A stretch of DNA of 64,000 bases from Seiridium cupressi (lineage: Eukaryota; Ascomycota; Sordariomycetes; Amphisphaeriales; Sporocadaceae): contig JARVKI010000004.1 in assembly GCA_036674765.1 (NCBI GenBank), positions 806,001 to 870,000 on the forward strand, given 5' to 3'. Positions within the stretch are counted from its first letter, which is position 1; each line of letters opens with the position of its first letter. Below, piece by piece: positions 12,470-23,914 of the stretch. Below the pieces are notes generated by a model. The model did no database searches. It was not told the origin of the DNA and was given only the letters and a program-made list of their open reading frames with translations. The translations under genes and the position numbers were made by a program.

Positions 12470-15117
12470 AAAATCCACTATGGCTCGATTTTGTCACGAA
12501 ACTAGGGCAAACATCCAGCCATATTCACAAGACACCGGTTTATGGAATGGAAGCATTTCCTCGGACACACTGCACATGACACTGGGTATGAAATATAGAC
12601 TGGTACCGGAGTACGGTGGTTCACACGACGAAAACAACGAACAGCTCAATCTCTCCACTCAATGGCATTTCCCGCTACGGCAAAATACTTCTTTGCTTCA
12701 GCAGCGGACTTGGGTGAGCGGAATTCAGTGGAGAATGGCGCTTTGGGATGCGGCTATACGCTCACCAGCCAAGCTGGGTTGGTTAAAAACAACAATCTCT
12801 TAAGGGACAAGAAAACAGCACCACAATCGCGACTAGTTCTATCCAGTGCGAGACGAGACTTGAGATTTTCTTCCCTATTTCTTTTTTATTTTCTTTTTCA
12901 TCTTGTCAATATGTAGGAATGACCTTGTTCCTAATCGTAGATAGCTATTTACCTGATACCCCTGGGCGCAATTTGGGGGTGAATATCGGGGAGGAAGAGG
13001 AGGGAAACACATGGATGAAAAGGCGCTGGATCAGCTTTTTGAGACTCCAGGCGAAGATCCTGTTGAGACCAATGGGATGAGATGGGACAGAATTGGAGTA
13101 CCCAAACATGTGATTTTGGTAACACGATATCCGTAGCGTAGCAGAGCTGTAGCTAGATGATGATAAATGAATCTTTCAGTCAAAGAACGAACGATATAGC
13201 GAGCCAGTCTCATCAAGACAGTCACAAATCCAACGTGGTTCTGAGTCACTGTCACCACACATAGGGACAACAATGACCGGCACCGAGTTGAGTCCCAATT
13301 CCAAGCCGCACCATCCCCGCTGAAAGCTGCTACGGTCAAGGTCGAGCCCGCCAACCATGACTCCGACGGCGATCGAAACACGATTTTCCGCTGTTTCTTT
13401 TCTTCCATAACTCCCGACTACCATGACCTGTCACCTTTGTCAGTGCGTCAATGCCTAGCCAGGGGTCAAAGAAGGCTCCGCGATGCCACCCCCTGTCAGA
13501 GTTGGATACCGTCATACGCGGGAAGACTGCGCCTCAGGGGTTGTGCGATAAGATTCCGTCCGATCGCAACGAATGAACGACTCGAGCCACAATTAGCACG
13601 GCTCGCGTGAAACAACCACACGCGTGGACGGGCTATACCACGACTATGTTTCTGTCTATTAGAGTTTTCGGATGACGATTCCCAATGCTTGGATGAACTC
13701 GCCCGATGGCCCTAGAACGCATGAAGGAAAAGCCAGGGCTGGAGAAGGTCAAGCCGAGGTGAGGGGGCTTCATCAACCCTCCTCCCCACTGATGGCTGCC
13801 TCCGACGATGGCCCTGTTCATGACCACCTGCAATAGGAAAGAAGGGCGATCCGGGGCTGACCCCTGGGCCCTGAACCCCCGGTTGTCAGCCGCCCAAGGT
13901 CCCCCGGCAGTGATTGCATAAACCGCGGCGCGCGCTGCGTGGAGGTGGCCCAGCCGCGAATCCCTCGGCGCAACCGCCCACTGGCCTGGAGCAGATCGTA
14001 GGCGGAGGAAGGATTCGTGTAGCTAAAGATAGAAAGAGAAAAGAAAAAAAAGTTAGCGACGTGGGGTTTGGGTGGTTTTTCCAACTGGTTTCTTTGCATT
14101 CATGCAAAATGGTTGGGAAACCTTGCTGATGTGAGGCTCTCCTGCAAAGCCTGGGATGCATCGTTTGTACGTATCTCCCCCCGTCGAAATAGCCAAGCTC
14201 AAGACAAGCGTGTGTCCTTCGCCAGTCTTCATGTGTCAACTCGATGCGCCTGAAATGACTTACCATAGTCAGTGGCTTGATTAGAACAGCGACCCGTTCC
14301 ATTACGAACTTCTTTCTCCAAGCTGCGTAGTCCGGCCAGGAACTGCGGCATGCTAAAGATCAGATGCCAATCACAAGTCGATGTGGATTTGGGCGATATA
14401 TCGCGAAGAGCTGTCAAGTGTAGCAAGCTTGCGGGATCTCAGGATCCTTCAGATCGACATAGCTGACAGCTGGCAGTAGTAAGCCACAGTCACCCTTTGT
14501 CGCTGGGGAAAGGAATGAGTTCTGAGGATTCCGCCTGCATATGGTTGCGGCCGCCAGTTGCATGGTTGAAGCCAGGCCGGTGTACACTTTGCCTATTGCC
14601 GTAGTGCTCTTTTCGCTGTCTTATCTAGGACCGGCGTGTGGAATGAACATGTACATAAGCTATGAACAGCTCCTAAACCTGTTCGTTGGCGTAATGGTGT
14701 TGCCTGCGGTGAGCCAAGGGGGTAGTTCCCTCTTCGCATGTTGCACAAATCAGCTTGTCAGACGGAAAGGCGTCAACCTCAAAGAGATACACGACACACA
14801 GCTATTCAAGTCCTTGATCAGTTCAAGGTCTGAGGCGAGAGTGAACACCCCCACGAGTCACTGGTACTGACTGTGGTACAACTTCTGTACTTCTTCCGTG
14901 GATGTATCCCTTCAGTAGGAGCTGAATAGGCTACTGCGATTGCGAGCAAGGGGCCAAAAGCCACAACATGTCAGGCCTCGAAAATTGCTCACCGTTGAGG
15001 ACCATGGACCCAGATGGATTATCTGTGCAATGACAGACATGCAACTACACGGGAGGAGTCATAGGAACGGAGACCATCAGGATACACTACAGACTAAGGC
15101 AGCAGCACAGCACAGCT
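12470..15117. other. Convergent intergenic region, 2.6 kb
   Basis: This lies between the 3' ends of the Rua1/Meu26-like gene and the GH92 gene. Open frames exist (about 138 codons at 13886-14302 minus, 109 codons at 14541-14870 plus) but show no domain or coherent splice structure. Around 14030-14060 there is a short A-rich tract. No gene is supported. Confidence 0.4.
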
Positions 15118-17873
15118 TTACACCTCGTAATGACCAGGGCTTGGAGGCACATCGCCTGTTTCCCATATAACCGGCCCATCTCCAACAGCAAATTCGATTG
15201 TGCCACCTTCGACCATGATGTCTTCATGATTAAACCAATTCCTCGTCCATTCCTCTCCGTTGATCTTCACAGACTGAACAAAGAAGCCGCTCTGGCCGAG
15301 CGTCGCACCATTCCCGTTGCTCGTGATTCGTAATGTCTTGTTGCCGTTGATAGTCACGTTGATGTCATTAAACCACGGCGACTCGATGAGGTAGACCGGC
15401 TGCGTGACTATTGGGTACAGACCGAGCATTTGCCAGATGAGCCATGAATTTAGCGCCCCCGCGTCGCTGTTGCCGGGCACGCCGTAGAGGGCGTCGTGGA
15501 AGTATTGATTGGCGAGCGCACGAGATTGGTTCACAGACTTGACTTGCTTGTTCAGATAATTATAGAGGTAGGGGGTAGCAAAGTCAGGCTCATTGCTAGT
15601 GAAGATTAGAGTTGGCTCTTCTTGGCATTGACCACTTTCACGGCCACTCACCCTATGTTCATAATTGTCGTAATTCCAGCACCATTGGCGGAAAGGTCTT
15701 GTTCGGTCGTGTTGGGTTGGAACTATTCTTCTATTAGCATTTAACTGCCCAACTTTGGGGGACCATTCTTCTTACAATATAGTCCAGTCTTCTCTCGAAT
15801 TCGACCGGGCCTCCCATCTTTTCGATCAGACTTTGAGCGTCGTGCGGCACGGTGAACGAGTATTCCCAAGGCGTTGCTTCATAGGATATCTGCCCCCACT
15901 CACACTCTCCGCACAGAGCTGGGTTATAACCAGTCGAGTTCCAGCTTCCATCCGGCCACCGCGGTGTCAGGAACCCGCTGAAGCCGTGGCTTGTGATGTC
16001 AGGGTTCCAGGTACGCTGCCAGCCTGCAGACCGGTTCAGGTACTTCTGCACGTCTCCGGGCGCCTCGCCGGCAGCGACAACACTGAGAGCATAGTCGTTC
16101 AAAGAGTATTCTACCGTCCTGGAGATGCATCGTGTGTTGTCCAGAGAAACATAGCCGAGATTCTTCCAATCGTCCAGCGCGCCGCGGCCCTCCTTGACGC
16201 TTGCACTCAAATCGGTGGCGCTGTAAGTGTTGAATGGCGTCACCTCTGCGTTCTTTCTCATCGCAAGGTATCCGTCAGTCCAGTTGATCGCCCCTCGCAG
16301 GCCCTCGACGTATGCATCAGCAAGCACATTATCCGCATTGCTTCCGCCCTGTACCAGACCATTGTAGTTACCGGAGCGGCCATCCGGCATATACCCCTCG
16401 TAACGCCATATGTCTATCAAGGACCTGATCTGACTTTCATACGCCCCGGGTTGAATCAAATGATAGAGGCTCACGGTACATCTAAAGGTGTCCCACAGAG
16501 TGTAGAAATCGTCCCATGACGGTTCCCCGGAATCCCACAGCGGGTTCTCTCCTGTTCGATCCGACGGCATCAGGTGCATGAAGTAGAGAGATGAATAGAG
16601 CAACACTAGGTTCGTTCTATTAGCTGATTCATCCATCGGTACCTGGATGAGACTGAGTACGTCGTTGTTCCACTCCTCTACCGCAGCATCTACGGTGTCA
16701 TTGAGGTTCCAGGATGAGATCTCGTCGTCCTTGAAGTGACAAGCTTTGTCGACTGAGATGAATGAAATTCCCACCCGAGATTTTATTTGCGAGGTCTTTG
16801 CCGCGTCCCAGCTAAAAACAGCCCCGATACGATCATTCAATGGCCCAGAGGTCTCGGAGTTGGAGTCATTTGTCCCAAAGACAGCTTGGCTGATCGGCTC
16901 GTTGCTAAAGGTGTGGTATCTCTGCATAGGATCCGTGTTTCTCCCTCGGAATGTCCTGGACTGGTCCGGAGGCGTCTCAAACTCGCCACAAAAGAAGACC
17001 GTGTAAGGAGCTCCGTTGTTCCAACCTCCGCCGTATGTGCCAAAGCCCGTATACTGACTTCCATCCAGGTTGATTTCGCCTCCGAGAAAGACCTGAACAC
17101 TCGAACCGCCGTCCTCACTAGGCAGGTAATGCGATACATCCACGAGCACGTGCTTCTCGCCCGCTGGGAAGGTATACTGTATTATACCTGCGTGTCGAGC
17201 TCCCGAGAGTTCCACAGTAACACCGCTCTCCAATTGCGTTTTGAAATAACCAACCTGAGCGGCATCATCTCCAGTGCGGTTTTGCCAGTATGTCGTGTTG
17301 TCTAACACATTGACAGGAGAGTCAATCGTGGTGAGAGGCATCTGACTGATGATCCCATACTTTGGAGCGCCTCCCGTTCCACTCTCGTGCATCATTGAAA
17401 TAGCAGTGACAGATCCTTTCGGCGTCCAACCACCGTTGATGGTTGAGTAGCTTATATTGTGCTCGTAAGTGTCTATTCCGACTTTTGCCACGCCGAACGG
17501 AAGAGCTCCCCCCACGAAGATATCGCCTCCGCCAACTTTTATGGTTCATAAGCGAATATTTGTGTCGAGTGACCAGGGATAACTTACAGGCGAGGCCTTC
17601 AAAGGGGCCGGACCCTCCTATGAATGGATTGACTGCGTACAAAAAAGAGTCAGTAATCACTCTTTCAAATGAAGATATTAGTTTGAATAGTCATATCTGA
17701 GGAGTGAGTGCTCTTACAGGTCCAATTGAGGACTTTGAGCTCCTTAGACATTCTGAAAAGGGCTGGGAATAGCTCCCAAACGACGTACCATATTGCGAGT
17801 AGTCTGTCCCTTGAGCCGCTACATCCCACACCAGAAGTATGCCCAAGATACGAACCCACAAATGTCCCTGCAT
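15118..17873 (-). CDS. Secreted GH92 alpha-1,2-mannosidase
   Basis: Five exons: 17873-17789, 17632-17588, 17535-15776, 15722-15652 and 15595-15118 (812 aa). The N terminus (MQGHLWVRILGILLVWDVAAQ) is a signal peptide. The mature protein begins with the family hallmark YVNPFIGGSGPFEGLAFGGG, rebuilt across two introns, and continues with IFVGGALPFGVAKVG. Later GH92 landmarks are WDTFRCTVSLYHLI, GYMPDGRSGNYNG, ADNVLADAYVEG, SLNDYALSVVA, GITTIMNIG and GNEPDFATPYLYNYL. The length matches secreted fungal members. GH92 enzymes are calcium-dependent exo-alpha-mannosidases that trim mannans and N-glycans. An alternative start 17 codons upstream exists, but the chosen Met gives the better signal peptide. 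The frame is intact, so I expect an active secreted enzyme. Confidence 0.93.
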
Positions 17874-20248
17874 GACTTGAACCAACGCTATATTCTCCGT
17901 TGGAGGTAGTTTTGTGTTTTGGAGCAATCACTTTGGGCCTTCACGAACCCGCCAACTGTATCAGCAAGCAGCGCGGTGCAGGAGACATGATAGTAGCTAT
18001 CTGACACTTACAGAGAAACAAGTTCCTGTCCAAATCAGATCCCACAAGTGGAGTTTCCTGACGATGTAACCCTGTTCCCAATGCCGGTTTCCTAACAATA
18101 ATCAGACTTATAGGAGTTTTCAGATCGAAGCCACGGCCAGCAGCAAGCTTACACTGCGCTTAAGGAGACGGTGGCAAGCCGAGAATGCTCAGGAGGGCAA
18201 ATGGGAAAGAGCAATACCGTGATACCAAGCCGACTGTTCTTTTTCTTGAACTAGCAGTAGTTATATGTATCCCTGTGAGCAGACCATGAGCAGACCACGA
18301 ATGGTCCACCGCCTCGTCAGTCCCTCTGTCCCCGCGTTCCACTACGCTGATCTGCGGGGTATCGCGAGAATGCTCCTCGTCACGGCCGCATTCGTGCAAG
18401 ATGCAAATGCAAGCTCGTACAAGCATATGTTGCTGCAAAGTTTACCCCGCAAATCGTGAGATGTGCGGCTCGATCAAGCACCAAGCTCGCCCCGATGGCC
18501 GAAAGTTTATTGTTTCTGCTACGCCGAAGCCCCCGGTATCGACGACTCTTAACGATGATATCATGGTAAAAAGTGGTTTCGAAGCTTTGGTCACGATACA
18601 TTTTGCTGGCTTACCTTGTTCTCGCAGTTTGCTATATCACGTCAGGAAGTTACTCAAGACTGGAACTTATTCCAGGAAAACAGACGTCATAGTTCACGTT
18701 ACTCACTTCAGTGTAACGTGTGGTGTTGAATGCACGAAAAGCTTGCTGTGTGTTCAATCACGTTGCCAAGTATACCGTGCCGCATAACGAGGACTTCCAG
18801 CCCCGGGATACCCGATATTCTCCACCACCAAACAAGGGCCCTACAGCTGGCAACGTATTCCTCTTATAGTCGGGTTATTCTTTCCTGGTTCTCCTCTTAA
18901 AGCTGAAGAGAAGTTTGTGTAATTGCATTCTCTCAAATATTTCGTTTTACTTTGGGCATCCCGCCATGACAAGTCCAGCGATGCTTGATGCTTCATACAT
19001 TGTATTATGGGCTGTACGAGCAGCGAGTTTCAGACGTATTTATACTCTATGGACAACAACCTAGACTTCATTATGACCTATTGGTTAACATGAAGGGTTA
19101 TGGTTAGGCTTATGTGGAATTTCTATCAATTGTGAGGCCTAAGGCTCAATGAACGACTGCCCCGGTCTATGTCGCTTTTCAATATCAATGACCGCAATAC
19201 AGTGATGTGTTCTGATTTTGCGTTTTAGTAGCTATGCCACGCCGGCGTTTGTGGAAATGAATGATTGATTGGGAGAAAATCATTGTCCACATCCTAGGTC
19301 GGGTCCGGGTATATAGAGGACGTGTATGAGCCTCTTGTTTATACGACATGAATTCAACCAAGATTGGAGCGAGCTCGAACACCCCTTAAACAACCTTTAT
19401 CATGCCGAAGCAAGGCCCGGCAGACTGAAGTCTTCTATCGACAGATATGAACGGTGATCGTGCCTTACGTCTGTCGTGGATGATTTACATAACGATTATA
19501 GTCCACTAATACGCAATACTAGGCGGCGAAGTCGTACATCTTCGCAAGTAAAGTACCACTTTGCAAAGTAGACAGATAGCCTTCCTGACCAGGGCTCTAC
19601 TATGTACACAGATCAAAGGTTCGCTCTACGACATCGCCCAACCTTACTCAATTGAGGACAATGTACCGAGATAGCGGCGGAAGTGGCTTGCGATACAGTT
19701 TTCTCTATTCTCGGAGATAGAGCTCTGCCGGGGAGCCAGAACACTGTATGTCCCGACGTAGACTGGATATTGGATTTGCACATCGAAATATGGCGGACTT
19801 GACCAACAGTGGGGTGCACTCGGAGCCTGGCCAGCCTCGTAAATAGGCAGATTGCGCCGCAAAAGCCACCGGGCCTGTATAGGGCCGTGTAGTATAAGAG
19901 AGAAGAAAGCGAAGAGATTGCTGAGTGTCCGAGCGAGAGTTTGAAGTGTTATTGCGCCGTTGACCGGGAGACTGTTGATACCCATCAACTCATGAACGAT
20001 CGAGTTGAGTGGTACGAATCGGCAGAACTACTCGTTCCATCCCGCTATTGTGTACGGAAAGCAGTACCCGATCCGGTCAGCTATTGACCTGCACAATTTG
20101 AAGGTCCTTGACAGCTCCTGGGTTTGGGATTAGAACCTGGTCCAAGCGGTATTCAAAATGTTATCTACCCCAGAAAATCCCGAGATATTGCTCAGCATGG
20201 TGACAATTAATCTAGATATCCCCGGGAGGTGGTATCCAATCTCCATGT
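17874..20248. other. Gene-poor stretch, about 2.4 kb
   Basis: This contains the GH92 promoter, then AT-richer sequence around 18900-19200. Short open frames (18401-18787 plus, 19644-19988 minus) have no recognisable domain. Nothing further is supported. Confidence 0.35.
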
Positions 20249-20753
20249 TTATGCGTTTGGCAACTTAATGACGTGCTCCGTGCCGTCTTTTCTGATGGCT
20301 TTCCGACGGAAGCGCAGCGCAGCCCCCACACTTGTCAGGGGTAGCCGATTGCGGTAGGCGTGCTGAATCTTGAACAAGTGGCTGGCGGTTTCTCGGCTAG
20401 CTGTTGTTCCAAGTGAAATGGTGCATGGGCGTCCTTGAGAAAGCAAAGCAGTGGCGCTGGGTACTGGGAGTGGGCAGGCTGAGGATGGGAAAAGTGAACG
20501 CGTACCTATATTTGCCGAAGACAGGAATCCCGGAATCCATTTCAGTGCTAGAATGAGCGAAAGTCGTACTCTTGTCAAATAGACTTTTTAGCCAAGGCAG
20601 CCAGGGGTCCCATGCTTCAATGTCCCTGCGGCTCAAGTATTGACACGGATGGAAATCATCAAGTGCAACATCAGGAGCCGGAAGTCCTAAACGGCCCATC
20701 AGTGCTGTCCTGTAGCAGTAGGAGCCGCATTTGCGGAGGTCTAATGGCTCCAT
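20249..20753 (-). CDS. Candidate two-exon orphan protein
   Basis: A possible start at 20753 opens MEPLDLRKCGSYCYR and runs to a donor GTACGC at 20505. A 49-nt intron ending CCCAG at 20457 joins in frame to a second exon that ends IRKDGTEHVIKLPNA with a stop at 20249-20251 (about 151 aa). The codons look coding-like and the join keeps the frame. However, the intron lacks a clear branch site and I recognise no family. It could equally be part of a decayed gene, since the surrounding 17.9-23.9 kb is gene-poor. Confidence 0.28.
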
Positions 20754-23700
20754 TTTAGGCAGGTTGCCCACTGCGATGCCTCGAACCAATCAAGCGCTGG
20801 GATGCGGGGGATCTTCAATCGCCTGGACTCTGGCCGAGTGCTATATGCCAGTCGTTACGATGGACAGGGAAGATGTCTGACAAGCTTGAGATTTTGTATC
20901 TCACAAACCGATTCCTCCATGATCCAATGGGACAGCCTCTATTCGTTGGTCTCGTACGCCCGTTTGAGAAACAGACAACGACGAAGCAGCTATCGCATCA
21001 CGAGACAGAACAGCAAAGACCCGTCCCTGGCCATGAGGTCACTATCCATCAGGTCTGCAATAAACGTCAGGTTTAATAAGCTACGGGCGCCTGCTGGCAC
21101 TGCTCAAGCACCCCTCCAGGCACCCTGCATATGCATGCACACCTGAGAGCTTTGCAGTGGGCGTTTGCCCTTTCCCGCATCTTGGCCCAACGAGGCAACC
21201 TTGCTCAAGACTCCGTTTGTACCATGCTTCTCGAAGACCTCATACCTCACCCGTGATACGTGGTTAGAGTGCAATTTCCCTGCCGGCTCACTCGTCCACT
21301 TTGTGTCAACTGCATTTCACTGCGACAACTGTTCTGGCCCCAAGAATTCAACGCCAAACGCTCAGGCTCGGAGGTGTGACGGCTCTTGGCGCTGGAGTCG
21401 TGCTCGGTGCTACGGCACGGCAGTGCATATAGTGCTCGAAGCCCTGGAGCTGTGGGCATTTGGTGCCTAGACGGTGTAGCCTCATGTGTGGATGAGACTC
21501 TATAATCGTTTTGGCGTTAAAGGAGAAACTTGACGATACCCCTGAAAAAGGATTGACTTTCCTAGTCGGCGCCACTCAAGGACTCGCAGATATCGTTGCA
21601 AACGCCACATTTATGCGCACATTGATCTCGTACGCTGAGAGATTTAGGAATCCGGTTGTCACTTACTAAATGCTAGTTAGTCACTCCGGCTGCAACATAC
21701 GACGGATGCAGCTGTGCAGCTGGCGGTAGTGCCATCGGCTTCAGCCCCTTTTGCCCAGTCGAAATCAAAGATTGCTTCGAGAAGCGCCGATTTTAGTATG
21801 CGCAAGTGGCCTCGAGCTCTCTCTCATACGCCAGCTGTCTAGTGTGCACCAGGAACCATCGCAAGCAATGTGGCCGTATTGCGTTATACAGACTCTAAAG
21901 AAAAACTACACGCCACGGAGCACGTAAACCTAAAGTTGAGATCAGGATGCCTCGGCTTTTTGGTGTAGCATCTCCTCCATCTGCCATAAGGGTCTTATCG
22001 GGAGCCGTGTAAATTGGCCGGCTTCCAGTGACGAATATCGAATGCGTGGTTTCTCTGCCTGTAATTCCACAGGACGAGAGACAAGGGAACCCCCAATGTG
22101 TCCGAGTCGACGACGGGAAATTCGTCAGCCTTGGGAAACTGTGGAAAATGCCGGAAATGCCGTGGCTTAGCATGGAAATTGGGCGGCGAGCGTCGGCAAT
22201 GGGCGATGCCCAAACTACATTAAAAGGCCAAAAAAATGCCAACTAAAAAAGTTGACCTCATCCAGGAACAGGGTTCATCCAGCTAAAGTTAGCAGACGTT
22301 CCTGGAATGGTGGGGCTTCGTCGACCATTGACTCATCCTCGGTCGGCCCTCGCAAGCTTTTCGTTCACCTTGCTACAGCTGGAGCTGTTACATGGAATTT
22401 GTCTGGCTCCTATGATCAGCGACTCCTAGTGCAATCTTGACTGCTCTGGTCCAATGCATTATGTCATTGCAAAAGAAAGTCGATGCTTCACTGCCTCCCA
22501 TCTCGGCCGGTGTAATCTGCTCCTGCATTTGGGTTCGCAACGCCAGACCTCGGACGTCCAATTGCTGGCCTGGTGCTCAAGGATGAGCTCCATCAGACAT
22601 TTCTGTCAGCACAGTAGCTCGCTCGCTTGAGCGCAACTCTGACGCAGGTCCGGAACCTTGGGCTCACCCCCAAGCACAAAGCAAATCGTATCAGTATTGC
22701 CAAGCGGCCAGCGAATCTGACGCCAGACAGGAGGCTACCTGTGCATCTCGGAAGTAGGTAGGCTGTCTTGTCTACATTAATCGATCTGCACGGAGCAGGA
22801 GAGTCTAATTCCATGAGCACGCTCACGAAGCCGTCTCCAGAGAAGCTGAGCTGCTAGCTGTGCCCTCTTCGCTGGTTGATACCTCTTGCGCATCTCACGT
22901 GCCCCGGCGGACCTCGCATGTCTATAATCGGGAAGTAGGACCGTCGTTGCAGCAGATATCCTTGCAGGTGTTCTGACGCCTCTGCCTGTGTCTGTGCCAT
23001 TCGGCCGCCCGCCCTTACAACGCATAGTTTCCTAGGCGCCGTGCTCGACCAACAACTACCTCCAAGTCGGCCAGCTTCGTCCTCGCTTGGCTATCCTTAT
23101 CCTCCCTTTTCTCAAACCCATTTCGGTTATACTTCCTTCAAGGAGCGGCCACTCCATCATACGGACGACACCGCGCCCCCATTTTCGAGTCGACCCCCCT
23201 CTGGTGCCCTTTGCACAGCCTTCCCGCACCAGATCAGGCCTGGGCTAGGCTCTGCTAGCATCACCAAGACTCTGAACCTCAGCACAGACCTTGCTAAATT
23301 TACCGCCCAACTGTAGCACTTGCAGCCCGTTCAGTTTAACGTCTTCTCCTCTGTCTTCACTGATTTCAATTGGCCCGGGCGGGTTTGTTCGTTTGTCGTT
23401 CGCTTCCTGGACGGCTCTGCTCGAGCTTGACCGCTAATGGGATATTACGAGTCCTGCACTTGCTCTGTGTGTTCCTGAATGGTGCGTTTGGCAGTGTTCC
23501 CGGGAAACTCTAAACCTCCCCACCATCTTGTTGACTTCCTACGAGAACCGCCGAGCTAATGACAAGCTTTCTGATGCAGTCCCTCATTCACGAATGCCGC
23601 TCTTTTATCCTTCACGATTTACGACGTTAGATACTCAGTTCAAACTCAGTGTAATGATATATGATTCTGTAGACCCCGAGCAGAGTCTGGTCACAGCCAA

Positions 23701-23914
23701 TTCGGCACTACAGTCAAGTCATCGACGCTTAATCCCGCCCTCGCTTTAGGTGAACACATCTGTTTCGAACCACATCTCTTTATTGTGGCCTGTTTGCCAA
23801 CTCGCAGTCTTCCCGTCGGACCGCTACATTGCCACGGACCACGATTTGCCTCATCTCTCAGCAACCCAGTGTTGTGTTCTTGACTGTGTTTCGGAGTATA
23901 CAGGAAGCCTTGCT
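20754..23914. other. Gene-poor stretch, about 3.2 kb
   Basis: No intact gene is supported. Protein-like patches in different plus-strand frames occur at about 21372-21790 (described separately). From about 23040 the sequence becomes C/T-rich, consistent with the promoter and leader of the PHD-finger gene. Confidence 0.35.
21372..21790 (+). pseudogene. Possible decayed coding patch
   Basis: Three protein-like segments lie in order on the plus strand but in frames that do not join: GGVTALGAGVVLGATARQCI near 21372-21430, a segment containing LTFLVGATQGLADIVANATF near 21555-21612, and a cysteine-rich ending (DGCSCAAGGSAIGFSPFCPV) up to a stop near 21800. A plausible GTACGC donor and TACTAAAT branch lie between the last two, but the reading phases do not match. 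I do not recognise the family. A multi-exon gene with a misread intron is the alternative. Confidence 0.22.

Noticed and set aside
13886..14302. 138-codon minus-strand frame downstream of the Rua1/Meu26-like gene
   Set aside because: No domain, low-complexity Phe/Ser/Leu run over an A-rich tract, and no plausible neighbouring exon.
20873..21076. 67-codon plus-strand frame starting MSDKLEILYLTNRF
   Set aside because: It looks somewhat protein-like, but it is short, has no family and overlaps no coherent exon chain.
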